Assembly (NCBI GenBank): GCA_020852255.1
Contig: JADZBD010000011.1
Coordinates: forward strand, 1-44,913
DNA: 44,913 bases
From: Bacteroidia bacterium
GTDB taxonomy: Bacteria; Bacteroidota; Bacteroidia; JADZBD01
Direction of reading: 5' to 3'
The translations under genes and the position numbers were made by a program. The notes under the pieces were generated by a model. That model saw only the letters and a list, made by a program, of their open reading frames with translations, did no database searches and was not told where the DNA came from. Shown in pieces: positions 9,257 through 16,827 of the stretch; positions within the stretch are counted from its first letter, which is position 1, and each line of letters begins with the position of its first letter.

Positions 9257-9724
9257 GTGGTAAAGGACATCCTTATTATTAAACCCGTTGTTGGCCTGGG
9301 CAACCTGAACTTCGGTTCTACCGTTGAACAGGCTATTGCATTGTTTGGAAATCCGGAAGAAACAGAAGAAATGGACAGCGCCGGGGAATACCCCTCTATG
9401 GTACTTCACTTCTGGTCCAAAGGATTCTCTCTCTTCTTCGACCATTCCCATGGAAAAAAATTCTCCTGTGCCGAAGTGGATAACCGTTCCACCCTGTTAT
9501 GGGAAATGCCGGTGTTCTCTCTCTCCGAAACACAACTGAAAGACCTTTTCAGTTCCAAAGGCTATAACCAGTCGGAAACGGAAAAACACGAATGGGGTGA
9601 AAACCGCATCTCCTTTGATGAAGCCCTCATTGATTTCTACTTCGAAAAGGGGAAAATGAGTTCCATAAATTTCAGTATCCCGCCTGACGGGAAACCCCAA
9701 CAGGTTCTTATACTCCCTAACTAA
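9257..9724 (+). CDS. Conserved hypothetical protein, translationally coupled to aroK
   Basis: No function recognised. The protein is about 155 residues, soluble and acidic. It opens with GLGNLNFGSTVEQAIALFG, a 'G-I/L-G-x-L-x-F-G-x-T-x-x-E' pattern seen at the start of many small Bacteroidota proteins that describe a sequence-length-limited alpha/beta fold. Later stretches alternate short strands (FSLFFDHS, LIDFYFEKGKMSSINF). Start choice: GTG 9257 is preferred over ATG 9221 because a -7-like box sits at 9243-9250 and the conserved pattern begins shortly after 9257. Its TAA shares a base with the aroK ATG (TAATG), indicating coupled translation. Confidence 0.65.
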   Translation: MVKDILIIKPVVGLGNLNFGSTVEQAIALFGNPEETEEMDSAGEYPSMVLHFWSKGFSLFFDHSHGKKFSCAEVDNRSTLLWEMPVFSLSETQLKDLFSSKGYNQSETEKHEWGENRISFDEALIDFYFEKGKMSSINFSIPPDGKPQQVLILPN

Positions 9725-10236
9725 TGATCATCTACCTCACCGGATTCATGGGCAGCGGCAAATCTACCGCAGGAAAACAATTGGCCGCTCTATTGCAATT
9801 CCCCTTTTTCGACCTGGACGAAGAACTCTCTAAGACCTGCGGTATGAGCGTGACGGAAATATTTTCCGAAAAAGGTGAACCCTGGTTCCGGGAACAGGAA
9901 CACTCTCTGCTGCGTACGCTATCTGCCAGCCCAAACGCTGTGATTGCCACCGGCGGCGGCACCCCCTGCTTCTATGACAATATGGATTTCATGAATTCCA
10001 GCGGCATCACCGTTTACCTGAAACTTAGTGCCAGTGCGCTGCAGAACCGGCTCACCCCAAACCAGCAAAGTCGTCCGCTCATCGCCCGAAAAAACCCCGG
10101 TGAATTACTCAAATTCATTACCGAACTGCTGGAAAAAAGGGAAGATTTTTATCGCAAAGCCTCCTACACCGTGAAGGGCACTAATCTGGATGTTCACAAG
10201 CTGGCAGATATTCTGAAAGTAAAAGAAGTCAGATAA
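9724..10236 (+). CDS. aroK: Shikimate kinase
   Basis: Phosphorylates shikimate at the 3-OH using ATP, the fifth step of the shikimate pathway to aromatic amino acids. The 170-residue protein has Walker A GFMGSGKST at residues 7-15, the shikimate-binding DLDEEL, the Walker-B-like GGGTP loop, the lid arginine region RPLI, and the C-terminal R-x-D-F-Y-R. All landmark residues are present. It is coupled to the preceding hypothetical gene by TAATG and converges with the PyrR-like gene. Confidence 0.95.
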   Translation: MIIYLTGFMGSGKSTAGKQLAALLQFPFFDLDEELSKTCGMSVTEIFSEKGEPWFREQEHSLLRTLSASPNAVIATGGGTPCFYDNMDFMNSSGITVYLKLSASALQNRLTPNQQSRPLIARKNPGELLKFITELLEKREDFYRKASYTVKGTNLDVHKLADILKVKEVR

Positions 10237-10257
10237 ATTCCCGAGGCAGACATCACC

Positions 10258-10761
10258 CTACCGGATAAAAACACCACCCCCTTTACCGAACTTCACCTCC
10301 ACGTGCTCCTGTAACGTGGTGGAAAGGGATAAACCCACATGATCTGCATGTACCGGATACCGGCGGTGGGAACGGTCAACCAGCACCGCTGTATTGAGCT
10401 TCTTAAGCGGCACAGATAAAAAAGGCTTCAGCCCATACATCAACGTGCTGCCGGAATTAAGTACATCATCCACCACCAGCACCACCTTCCCCGTTAGTTC
10501 ACCGGCCGTTAATCCGGTTTCTACCTTCTTGCCGATCGGATGTTCTTTATCCACCCGCAGGCTTCGAAGCAAAATCCTGAATCTTTTATGCTTCTTCAGC
10601 GCCTTTGCCAGCTCCTTCGCCAGAAGAAAACCATTCTTCTCTATGCCCGCTATTATCAGCTCCTTCTCCCGGTAGTTCCGCTCCAGAATCTCCATAGCCA
10701 TTCGCTCCACCTTTTGGCTGATCTGCTTCTGACTCAGCAATAAAGTGCCTTTGTTTTTCAT
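10258..10761 (-). CDS. PyrR-like phosphoribosyltransferase
   Basis: Type I phosphoribosyltransferase of 167 residues. The PRPP-binding loop VVLVVDDVLNSGST is at residues 93-106 and the PPi-binding AGIEKNGFLLAKEL near 38-51. The C-terminal DRSHRRYPVHADHVGLS closely follows the PyrR pattern (DRGHR-x-x-P-I-x-A-D-x-V-G), so uracil phosphoribosyltransferase activity is likely. Whether it also regulates pyr mRNA as in Bacillus cannot be told; no pyr genes are nearby. A hypoxanthine-type specificity is the alternative. A TAATTTTA -7-like box ends 7 nt before its ATG. Confidence 0.85.
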   Translation of the reverse strand: MKNKGTLLLSQKQISQKVERMAMEILERNYREKELIIAGIEKNGFLLAKELAKALKKHKRFRILLRSLRVDKEHPIGKKVETGLTAGELTGKVVLVVDDVLNSGSTLMYGLKPFLSVPLKKLNTAVLVDRSHRRYPVHADHVGLSLSTTLQEHVEVKFGKGGGVFIR

Positions 10762-10768
10762 GTGAGGG

Positions 10769-10776
10769 TAAAATTA
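10769..10776 (-). promoter_or_regulatory. Putative -7 box of the PyrR-like gene
   Basis: Minus-strand TAATTTTA (TAnnTTTG with A at the last place) ends 7 nt from the start codon. No -33 TTTG at the expected distance. Confidence 0.35.
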
Positions 10777-10833
10777 TGAATTTTCAAGGTTGAAATCCTT
10801 TTCCTGACCATTCATTCAACTCGCTGGTTTCCT

Positions 10834-10841
10834 TATATTTG
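10834..10841 (+). promoter_or_regulatory. Perfect -7 box fixing the start of the next gene
   Basis: TATATTTG matches the Bacteroidota -7 consensus exactly and ends 9 nt before ATG 10851. The in-frame TTG at 10839 lies inside this box and cannot be the start. The -33 region reads TTCA rather than TTTG. Confidence 0.5.
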
Positions 10842-10850
10842 TCCCTGCCA

Positions 10851-11282
10851 ATGGCTACCGTACCTTCCTTTAAGATCATCCCACCCGCCATCTCCTCGGC
10901 CGGATTGTATTATTTCACCACTGATCTGGGAATAAAATATGAAGTTCGTTTTGGACGGAGGAAAGACAATATTCTTAAAGCCACCATCGTATTTGGTGTG
11001 ATCAATGACGAATTTGAAGGGGAAGAATATGTTGTCACCAACAGCGGTGAACTTTACAGGGTAATGGAAACCATCAACCAGATCATTGCCTTGTTTATGA
11101 AAGAACATCCAAAGATGATTTCATATGAATTCACGGGACTGGCCCGTGAAAATGAAACCGAAGACAAAGCCTCCGCACGGATCAATCTTTATTTCCGTTA
11201 TGCCAAACGCATATTTGATAAAAACTGGAAAATTGAATTCCAGGGAAATAACACCATTCTGGTTTCAAGAACTGGAACGTGA
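10851..11282 (+). CDS. Conserved hypothetical protein upstream of accC
   Basis: No function recognised. The protein is 143 residues, soluble, with no signal peptide. Visible features: a beta-rich first half (GLYYFTTDLGIKYEVRFGRR), a 'VVTNSGELYRVMETINQII' segment in the middle, a conserved-looking HPKMISYEFTGLAR and an aromatic SARINLYFRYAKRIFDKNW. The pattern strand, TNSGE, helix, 'P-x-x-I-x-Y', R-I-x-L-Y-x-R-Y is loosely like DUF6934-type proteins, which occur near phage-defence and plasmid genes, but the match is too weak to name. Start ATG 10851 is set by the -7 box at 10834-10841. Its TGA lies 5 nt before the accC ATG. Confidence 0.6.
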   Translation: MATVPSFKIIPPAISSAGLYYFTTDLGIKYEVRFGRRKDNILKATIVFGVINDEFEGEEYVVTNSGELYRVMETINQIIALFMKEHPKMISYEFTGLARENETEDKASARINLYFRYAKRIFDKNWKIEFQGNNTILVSRTGT

Positions 11283-11287
11283 TCAGG

Positions 11288-12775
11288 ATGAAAGAGATCA
11301 GCAAAGTCTTAGTGGCAAACCGGGGAGAGATCGCTCTCCGTGTGATGCGCACCTGTCGTGAAATGGGGATCTGCACCGTAGCTGTTTATTCGGATGCCGA
11401 CAAAGGAGCTCCCTTTATGCGCTATGCGGATGAAGCGGTAAATATCGGCCCCCCTCCTTCCGCACAATCCTATCTGGTAGCGCATAAGATCATTGAGGCT
11501 GCGAAGAGCACCGGTGCCGACGCCATTCATCCGGGCTACGGATTTCTCTCCGAAAATTCCGAATTTGCCGAAGCCGTTGAGAAGGCCGGTATTATCTTCA
11601 TTGGCCCCTCTCCTAAAAGTATGGATACCATGGGAGACAAACTTTCGGCAAAAGCAGCGGTCAAAAAATTCAATATCCCCATGGTTCCCGGCTCAGACGG
11701 AGCCATCACAACTGTTGATGAAGGAAAAAAGATTGCCGCAGCCACGGGGTATCCGCTCCTGATCAAAGCCTCCGCCGGCGGAGGAGGCAAAGGCATGAAA
11801 ATAGTTGAGAAAGCGGAAGAATTCGAAGAACAAATGAAACGCGCGGTCAGCGAGGCTACTTCCGCCTTTGGCGACGGAAGTGTATTCATTGAAAAATATG
11901 TGACCGGTCCGCGGCATATTGAAATTCAGGTACTGGGCGATCGGCACGGCAATGTAGTGCATCTGTTTGAAAGAGAATGTTCCGTGCAGCGCCGGCACCA
12001 AAAAGTAGTGGAAGAAGCCCCTTCTTCTGTGCTCAGCCCTGAACTGAGAAAAAAAATGGGCAACTGTGCTGTTAATGTTGCCAAAGCCTGCGATTACGTG
12101 GGCGCTGGAACCGTGGAATTCCTGGTCGACGAAGGAATGAATTTCTACTTTCTCGAAATGAATACCCGTCTGCAAGTGGAACATCCTGTAACAGAAATGA
12201 TCACCGGGGTAGACCTGGTAAGGGAACAGATCCGCGTAGCCCGCGGCGAAAAACTTTCGTTCTCACAGGACGATCTGGAAATACGAGGACACGCCATGGA
12301 GATCCGGGTGTATGCGGAAGATCCTTCCCGTGGTTTTCTGCCCGATATTGGCAAACTGATTCATTATCAAACTCCCAAAGGCCCGGGGGTTCGGGTAGAC
12401 GATGGCTTCGAAGAAGGAATGGATATTCCTATTTTTTATGACCCCATGATCGCTAAACTTATCACCTACGGTAACGACAGAAATGACGCGATTGAAAAAA
12501 TGAAAAGGGCCATCCGGGAATACCGAATTGTTGGAGTGGAAACAACCCTCCCGTTTTGCCGTTTCGTAATGGAACATAAAGCGTTTGTTTCAGGAAAATT
12601 TGACACTCACTTTGTGAGCCGTTTCTTCCGGCCGGAGCTGATGGACGAGCAGAAGGAGGATGAATTACTGGTGGCCGGCGCGATGGCAATGCTTCTCCAA
12701 CAGGAAATAAAAGCAGCATCCTCCGGCGTTAAAACTACCGCACAACCCCGTACCGCCTGGAAACGCAGCAGGTAG
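11288..12775 (+). CDS. accC: Biotin carboxylase subunit of acetyl/acyl-CoA carboxylase
   Basis: ATP-grasp enzyme that carboxylates biotin on a carrier protein, for fatty-acid synthesis or for propionyl/methylcrotonyl-CoA carboxylation. 495 residues. The N-terminal KVLVANRGEIALRVMRTC, the glycine-rich ATP loop ASAGGGGKGMK, the ATP-binding FIEKYVTGPRHIEIQV, and EMNTRLQVEHPVTE with catalytic residues are intact. The C-terminal tail ending in WKRSR is a short Bacteroidota-type extension; no biotinyl (AMKM) domain is fused or encoded next door. GTG 11279 is an alternative start that overlaps the previous stop. Its partners must be elsewhere; a carboxyltransferase is at 43095. Confidence 0.92.
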   Translation: MKEISKVLVANRGEIALRVMRTCREMGICTVAVYSDADKGAPFMRYADEAVNIGPPPSAQSYLVAHKIIEAAKSTGADAIHPGYGFLSENSEFAEAVEKAGIIFIGPSPKSMDTMGDKLSAKAAVKKFNIPMVPGSDGAITTVDEGKKIAAATGYPLLIKASAGGGGKGMKIVEKAEEFEEQMKRAVSEATSAFGDGSVFIEKYVTGPRHIEIQVLGDRHGNVVHLFERECSVQRRHQKVVEEAPSSVLSPELRKKMGNCAVNVAKACDYVGAGTVEFLVDEGMNFYFLEMNTRLQVEHPVTEMITGVDLVREQIRVARGEKLSFSQDDLEIRGHAMEIRVYAEDPSRGFLPDIGKLIHYQTPKGPGVRVDDGFEEGMDIPIFYDPMIAKLITYGNDRNDAIEKMKRAIREYRIVGVETTLPFCRFVMEHKAFVSGKFDTHFVSRFFRPELMDEQKEDELLVAGAMAMLLQQEIKAASSGVKTTAQPRTAWKRSR

Positions 12776-12781
12776 CCTCTG

Positions 12782-13570
12782 TTAAGGAGTACTCAAACTT
12801 ACCGGCAATACCTTTCCGTTAAAGTATTTGTGCCCGTTCACGGTAAAATCGGCAATAAACTCTCCCATCTGTGACGCATTCACCGGCGCCTTGAAGCCCG
12901 GAAAGGCCTGCGCTAACATCTCAGTCTGAACTGCTCCCGGGGCGATGCCGTTCACGCTGATATTTTTCTTTTGCAATTCAACTGCCAGGCATTCGGTAAG
13001 AATGCTCAACGCTCCTTTCGACGAAGAATAGGCACTTAGTCCGGCAAACTTGGCGGTTCCCGTTATCCCGCCCATGCTGGATATATTCACGATGTGTGCT
13101 CCCCTGGCCTGGATCACCTGCTGCCGCAATGACAGTCGCTCCCCGAGACGCTCTCCCCCGGAAGATTCCAATACTTCAGTGGATTCCACAGTAATAACAC
13201 CTTCCATCAGGGGAACGAGATACTGGATCAGTCGGAAAACGGAGAATACGTTAACTTCAAATACCCGCCGTAGTTCAGCAGAGCTGATTTGTTCAAAAGG
13301 CCTGGAAACAAGCAAACCCGCATTGTTCACCAGGGCATGAACTTTCGGAAAAATCTTCTTTACCTTCTGCTCTACCAGCGATTCCATATCTCCCTTTTCC
13401 AGGTCAAAGGAAATCATCTCAAACCGGGCTCCGGGCATTTCCCTTTGCAGCCGTTCGGCCAGATCCGGGGCGTTTCTCGAAATCCCCAGCACATGGTGTC
13501 CGCCCAATACAAGATGACGGGCCGTTTCATAACCGATCCCCCGGGATACACCTGTTACAATAATGTTCAT
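12782..13570 (-). CDS. Short-chain dehydrogenase/reductase with an internal insertion
   Basis: Classical NAD(P)-dependent SDR of 262 residues. The cofactor motif TGVSRGIG is at residues 6-13, NNAG at 82-85, the catalytic serine in NISSM near 162-166, and Y181-x-x-x-K185. The basic residue in the Rossmann turn (TGVSRGIG, then ISRNA) suggests NADPH. About 30 charged residues (roughly 123-156) are inserted between PLM and GAHIVNISS, where typical family members have only a few. Substrate unknown. The gene converges with accC with a 6-nt gap, and a TACCTTTG -7 box ends 4 nt before its ATG, implying a leaderless message. Confidence 0.85.
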   Translation of the reverse strand: MNIIVTGVSRGIGYETARHLVLGGHHVLGISRNAPDLAERLQREMPGARFEMISFDLEKGDMESLVEQKVKKIFPKVHALVNNAGLLVSRPFEQISSAELRRVFEVNVFSVFRLIQYLVPLMEGVITVESTEVLESSGGERLGERLSLRQQVIQARGAHIVNISSMGGITGTAKFAGLSAYSSSKGALSILTECLAVELQKKNISVNGIAPGAVQTEMLAQAFPGFKAPVNASQMGEFIADFTVNGHKYFNGKVLPVSLSTP

Positions 13571-13574
13571 ATCA

Positions 13575-13582
13575 CAAAGGTA
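13575..13582 (-). promoter_or_regulatory. Perfect -7 box of the SDR gene
   Basis: Minus-strand TACCTTTG fits TAnnTTTG exactly and ends 4 nt upstream of the start codon. The sequence 19 nt further upstream is AAAA, not TTTG. Confidence 0.5.
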
Positions 13583-13608
13583 GACAAAACGGGTAGTCTC
13601 CTTTTTAG

Positions 13609-13616
13609 TAATTTTA
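13609..13616 (+). promoter_or_regulatory. Putative -7 box of the barrel-like gene
   Basis: TAATTTTA, one mismatch from TAnnTTTG, 13 nt before ATG 13630 and divergent from the SDR promoter. Confidence 0.3.
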
Positions 13617-13629
13617 AGGAACGGAACCC

Positions 13630-14208
13630 ATGAAAAATAAACTACAACATTTGCTGCATCCTGTCCGCTTACTGCTTCTGCCGTATGCCTTACTTATCGC
13701 AATCCCGGTTTTTTCTCAGGATGATTTCATGACTGATTCTGTCAAACATCCGCCGAAACAAAAAAAGGAACCTTTCTGGAGCTGGGATAAAGTAGAGTTC
13801 GGTGGTTCGTTGGGAGCTTCCTTCGGCAATGTCACCTTCATTGATGTTTCACCTACTATCGGTTATCGCCTGGTAAAAAATATTGTTGCAGGTGCGGGTC
13901 CATTATATAATTATTTTCACGATAAGAGAAACAATATCGAAATCAATATTTACGGCGGCAGAACCTATGTAAGGCCTTACATTTATAAAGGCGCCTTTCT
14001 CCACGGCGAACTGGAGTGGATCAACGGTAATTTTCTCCTGAACAAACCGAAACAGCGTTTCAATGTGTTCGGATTACTGGCAGGCGGGGGGTTTCAGCCA
14101 AGTCCCGACGGGGGTTTTTTCGTGCTGGCACTGTGGGAACTGCTTCATGATCCTTTGTATCCTTATCCCAATCCCATCTTCAGAATGGGATTTACCATCG
14201 GTATTTGA
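13630..14208 (+). CDS. Exported beta-barrel-like outer-membrane protein, function unknown
   Basis: 192 residues with an N-terminal signal peptide (hydrophobic LLLLPYALLIAIPVFS, likely cleaved before QDD). The mature part is rich in alternating short strands with glycine and aromatic residues: KVEFGGSLGASFGNVTFIDV, SPTIGYRLVKNIVAG, NIYGGRTYVRPYIY, FRMGFTIGI. The C-terminus ends in a strand, as in outer-membrane barrels. Similar small Bacteroidota proteins exist and have no known role; some databases misname them as alpha-ketoglutarate decarboxylase, which nothing here supports. Confidence 0.7.
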   Translation: MKNKLQHLLHPVRLLLLPYALLIAIPVFSQDDFMTDSVKHPPKQKKEPFWSWDKVEFGGSLGASFGNVTFIDVSPTIGYRLVKNIVAGAGPLYNYFHDKRNNIEINIYGGRTYVRPYIYKGAFLHGELEWINGNFLLNKPKQRFNVFGLLAGGGFQPSPDGGFFVLALWELLHDPLYPYPNPIFRMGFTIGI

Positions 14209-14284
14209 TTCTCCTTCAGGCACTTCGACTAAAACGTTGATTTTTTCGCCCAATTGCCATATTTTAGCGATAAATAAAGCTCTT

Positions 14285-16723
14285 ATGCGTTTTTTGACAC
14301 TTTCCCTCGCGCTTTTTCTTTTCCTCCAAGGTTATTGTAATGAAAAGCAAATTCATAATCTGTACGGTAAGGCATTCACAGAAGCATACCACCTTCACCC
14401 GGAGATTCCGAAAGGATTGCTTGAAGCCGTATCCTTCACACAGACCCGATTGTATCACCTCACTGCCAATGAGCCGGTATCATGCCTCGGACTCCCGCAA
14501 AGTTTTACCTTATTCGGAATGGTGGAAGACGGGAAAGGCGTTTTCAGAAATAACCTCCAGACCATTTCCTCCTTATCAGGCTATTCTGCGTTAGAAATTA
14601 AAACGGATCCCCGCACGGCCATCCTTGCTTATGCCACTGCACTTGTAACACTGAATACAGAGACGCGAGGTTCCGCTTTTTTTTCAGCCGACTTTCCCTG
14701 GCTTACACGGGTTAGCATGTTATCAGAACTGCCGGCAAAGAAAGATTTTGCATTCGATTCCTTCCTGTACGAAGTGGTGCGGTTCATAAACAACCCTGAA
14801 ATGGCAGCGGAATATGGTTTTAAAATACTGGGGTGGGACGAAGAAAAAATTTTTGGTGAAAACCTGAAAGTACTGTCCTCACGAACGATCATCGCAGGAG
14901 AGAAGGACGTAAAGACCCCGGAAGGGAATGTATACAAACTCTCGCCGGAACTGCAGTCGCCCGATTATCCCCCCGCCCTCTGGAATCCTGCGGGATCATG
15001 CAACTATTCCAACGGCCGTTCCCAGGCTGTTTCCGCCGTTACCATTCACACGGTTCAGGGCTCTTATGCAGGTTGTATCTCCTGGTTTCAAAACTGCGCT
15101 GCTTCCGTTTCCGCCCACTACGTGGTACGCTCCTCGGACGGACAGATCACTCAGATGGTGCTGGAATCAAACACGGCCTGGCATGTTGGAAATCAGAATT
15201 CCTACACGGTTGGAATAGAACATGAAGGTTATGTAACCCAACCGAGCTGGTATACTATGGCCATGTACAACGCCTCTGCTGCTTTGTCGGCCGACATTTG
15301 CGCGAGTCATGGTATTGACCCGCTCAGAACGGGTTGGTGGCCCTGGCTGGCAACTACTAATTACAATACATCTTCCATCCCCGGAGCCTGTACCCGGGTG
15401 AAAGGACATCAGCATTATCCCAGCCAGACACATACAGATCCCGGGCAATACTGGGACTGGGATCTGTACTACAAACTTATCAACCCGGCCCCTGCGGCCA
15501 CGATGCTCACCTCGGCCAGCGGAATTTTTTTTGACACCGGCGGATCCGGCGGAAACTATACAGATGATGAACGCGTTGTATGGACCATTGCCCCTCCCAA
15601 CGCCAGTTCAGTCACCCTCACCTTCAGCGCATTTAGTGTAGAGAACACCTGGGATTATCTTTTTATCTACGACGGAAATTCTGTCAATAGTCCTTTGATT
15701 GGTATGTATACAGGCTCCAACTCTCCGGGCACAATACTGTCCACCGGCAGCAGCATGACGATTGAATTCAGGTCTGACTGTTCCACAAACGATGCCGGCT
15801 GGAACGCCACCTGGAATTCCTCCGCCTCTGCCCCGCCCTCCAACTTGACGGTACAACAGAGCAGCTGTCCTTCACTGGGTGTAACCCTTAACTGGAGCAA
15901 TACCGGCAACGGCTGGTATGCAGATGTTTCCACAGACCCTAACTTCACCGTTTATTATAACAAAAACGTTTCCAATACCACCAGCTCCGCCTGTCCGGGC
16001 AGCTTTTGCGAATACCCTTCGTGCAACACCTACCTGCAGTTTGAACCCAATACTACCTACTACTGGAGAATCTGGGATGGAATCTCACAAACTTACGGCA
16101 CACCGTTTACCACTCCCGTTTGTGCCACCACGGATAATAATTGCTCGGGGAGCATCGATGATTCAGGAGGGCCCAACGGCAACTACGGAAGTAACGAAGA
16201 TTATACTTTTACCATATCTCCGCCGAATGCCGGAAGTATAAGTATTAATTTTTCCGCATTTGACCTCGAGAACGGGTTCGACTCACTCTATATTCATGAT
16301 GGTCCGAACGTAAATGCTCCCTTGCTGGGCGCATGGACCGGGTCCATCAGCCCCGGTATAGTGAATTCTTCCGGCGGAAACATGACGCTGCATTTCGTAT
16401 CCGATCCACTGGTGAATAACACAGGTTTCAGTGCTGTATGGAGTTGTACACAGGTAACCGGAACAAATGACCTACCTGCTCTTTTCCTGAATACCTACCC
16501 GAATCCGATAATGCCAGGGGAAGATCTGTTCATTCAAACATCAGTGAGCGGAATGGCTGATATTACTCTCTCCGACATTTCAGGAAAAATTGTTCTCCGC
16601 TACCGCATGGAACTCAATACCGGAGACAATGCAATGATCCTGCCCTTGCTGGCCGGAGGCAGTTACGTTCTCGATATCCACATGAACGGCTCGAGCCGGA
16701 GATTTCCGGTGCTGATCAGATAA
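14285..16723 (+). CDS. Secreted N-acetylmuramoyl-L-alanine amidase with two CUB domains and a T9SS type A sorting domain
   Basis: Predicted extracellular peptidoglycan amidase, 812 residues. Order: signal peptide (1-18), a helical N-terminal region (20-240) with a lysozyme-like 'IPKGLLEAVSFTQTR', an Amidase_2 domain (about 248-398), CUB domain 1 (407-513), a linker/fibronectin-like domain (514-615), CUB domain 2 (618-722) and a C-terminal sorting domain beginning NTYPNP (about 728-812). Zinc ligands expected from the family are visible: H in VTIHTVQG, H in KGHQHYP and D in THTDPGQYWDWD. The open frame runs further upstream to 14063, but that part overlaps the previous gene in another frame and lacks a signal peptide, so ATG 14285 is chosen. 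A role in bacteriolysis, wall recycling or defence is inferred. Confidence 0.88.
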   Translation: MRFLTLSLALFLFLQGYCNEKQIHNLYGKAFTEAYHLHPEIPKGLLEAVSFTQTRLYHLTANEPVSCLGLPQSFTLFGMVEDGKGVFRNNLQTISSLSGYSALEIKTDPRTAILAYATALVTLNTETRGSAFFSADFPWLTRVSMLSELPAKKDFAFDSFLYEVVRFINNPEMAAEYGFKILGWDEEKIFGENLKVLSSRTIIAGEKDVKTPEGNVYKLSPELQSPDYPPALWNPAGSCNYSNGRSQAVSAVTIHTVQGSYAGCISWFQNCAASVSAHYVVRSSDGQITQMVLESNTAWHVGNQNSYTVGIEHEGYVTQPSWYTMAMYNASAALSADICASHGIDPLRTGWWPWLATTNYNTSSIPGACTRVKGHQHYPSQTHTDPGQYWDWDLYYKLINPAPAATMLTSASGIFFDTGGSGGNYTDDERVVWTIAPPNASSVTLTFSAFSVENTWDYLFIYDGNSVNSPLIGMYTGSNSPGTILSTGSSMTIEFRSDCSTNDAGWNATWNSSASAPPSNLTVQQSSCPSLGVTLNWSNTGNGWYADVSTDPNFTVYYNKNVSNTTSSACPGSFCEYPSCNTYLQFEPNTTYYWRIWDGISQTYGTPFTTPVCATTDNNCSGSIDDSGGPNGNYGSNEDYTFTISPPNAGSISINFSAFDLENGFDSLYIHDGPNVNAPLLGAWTGSISPGIVNSSGGNMTLHFVSDPLVNNTGFSAVWSCTQVTGTNDLPALFLNTYPNPIMPGEDLFIQTSVSGMADITLSDISGKIVLRYRMELNTGDNAMILPLLAGGSYVLDIHMNGSSRRFPVLIR

Positions 16724-16780
16724 TTTCATCCTATTTATCTGACTATTCAGCCCTCTTGCTGATCTATTAGGCGAAAGACT

Positions 16781-16811
16781 TTTGTTTTCACCTTTCTCCC
16801 CGTTAGATTTG
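16781..16811 (+). promoter_or_regulatory. Full-consensus promoter for the YCF48-like gene
   Basis: TTTG at 16781-16784, 19 nt, TAGATTTG at 16804-16811. Both boxes and the spacing match the Bacteroidota consensus. The expected start is near 16818, about 10 nt before ATG 16828. Confidence 0.75.
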
Positions 16812-16827
16812 AGGAAAACCAGGCTCT

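Noticed and set aside
14063-14284. Longer start for the CUB-amidase gene
   Set aside because: It overlaps the preceding barrel-like gene in another frame and lacks a signal peptide; ATG 14285 begins one.
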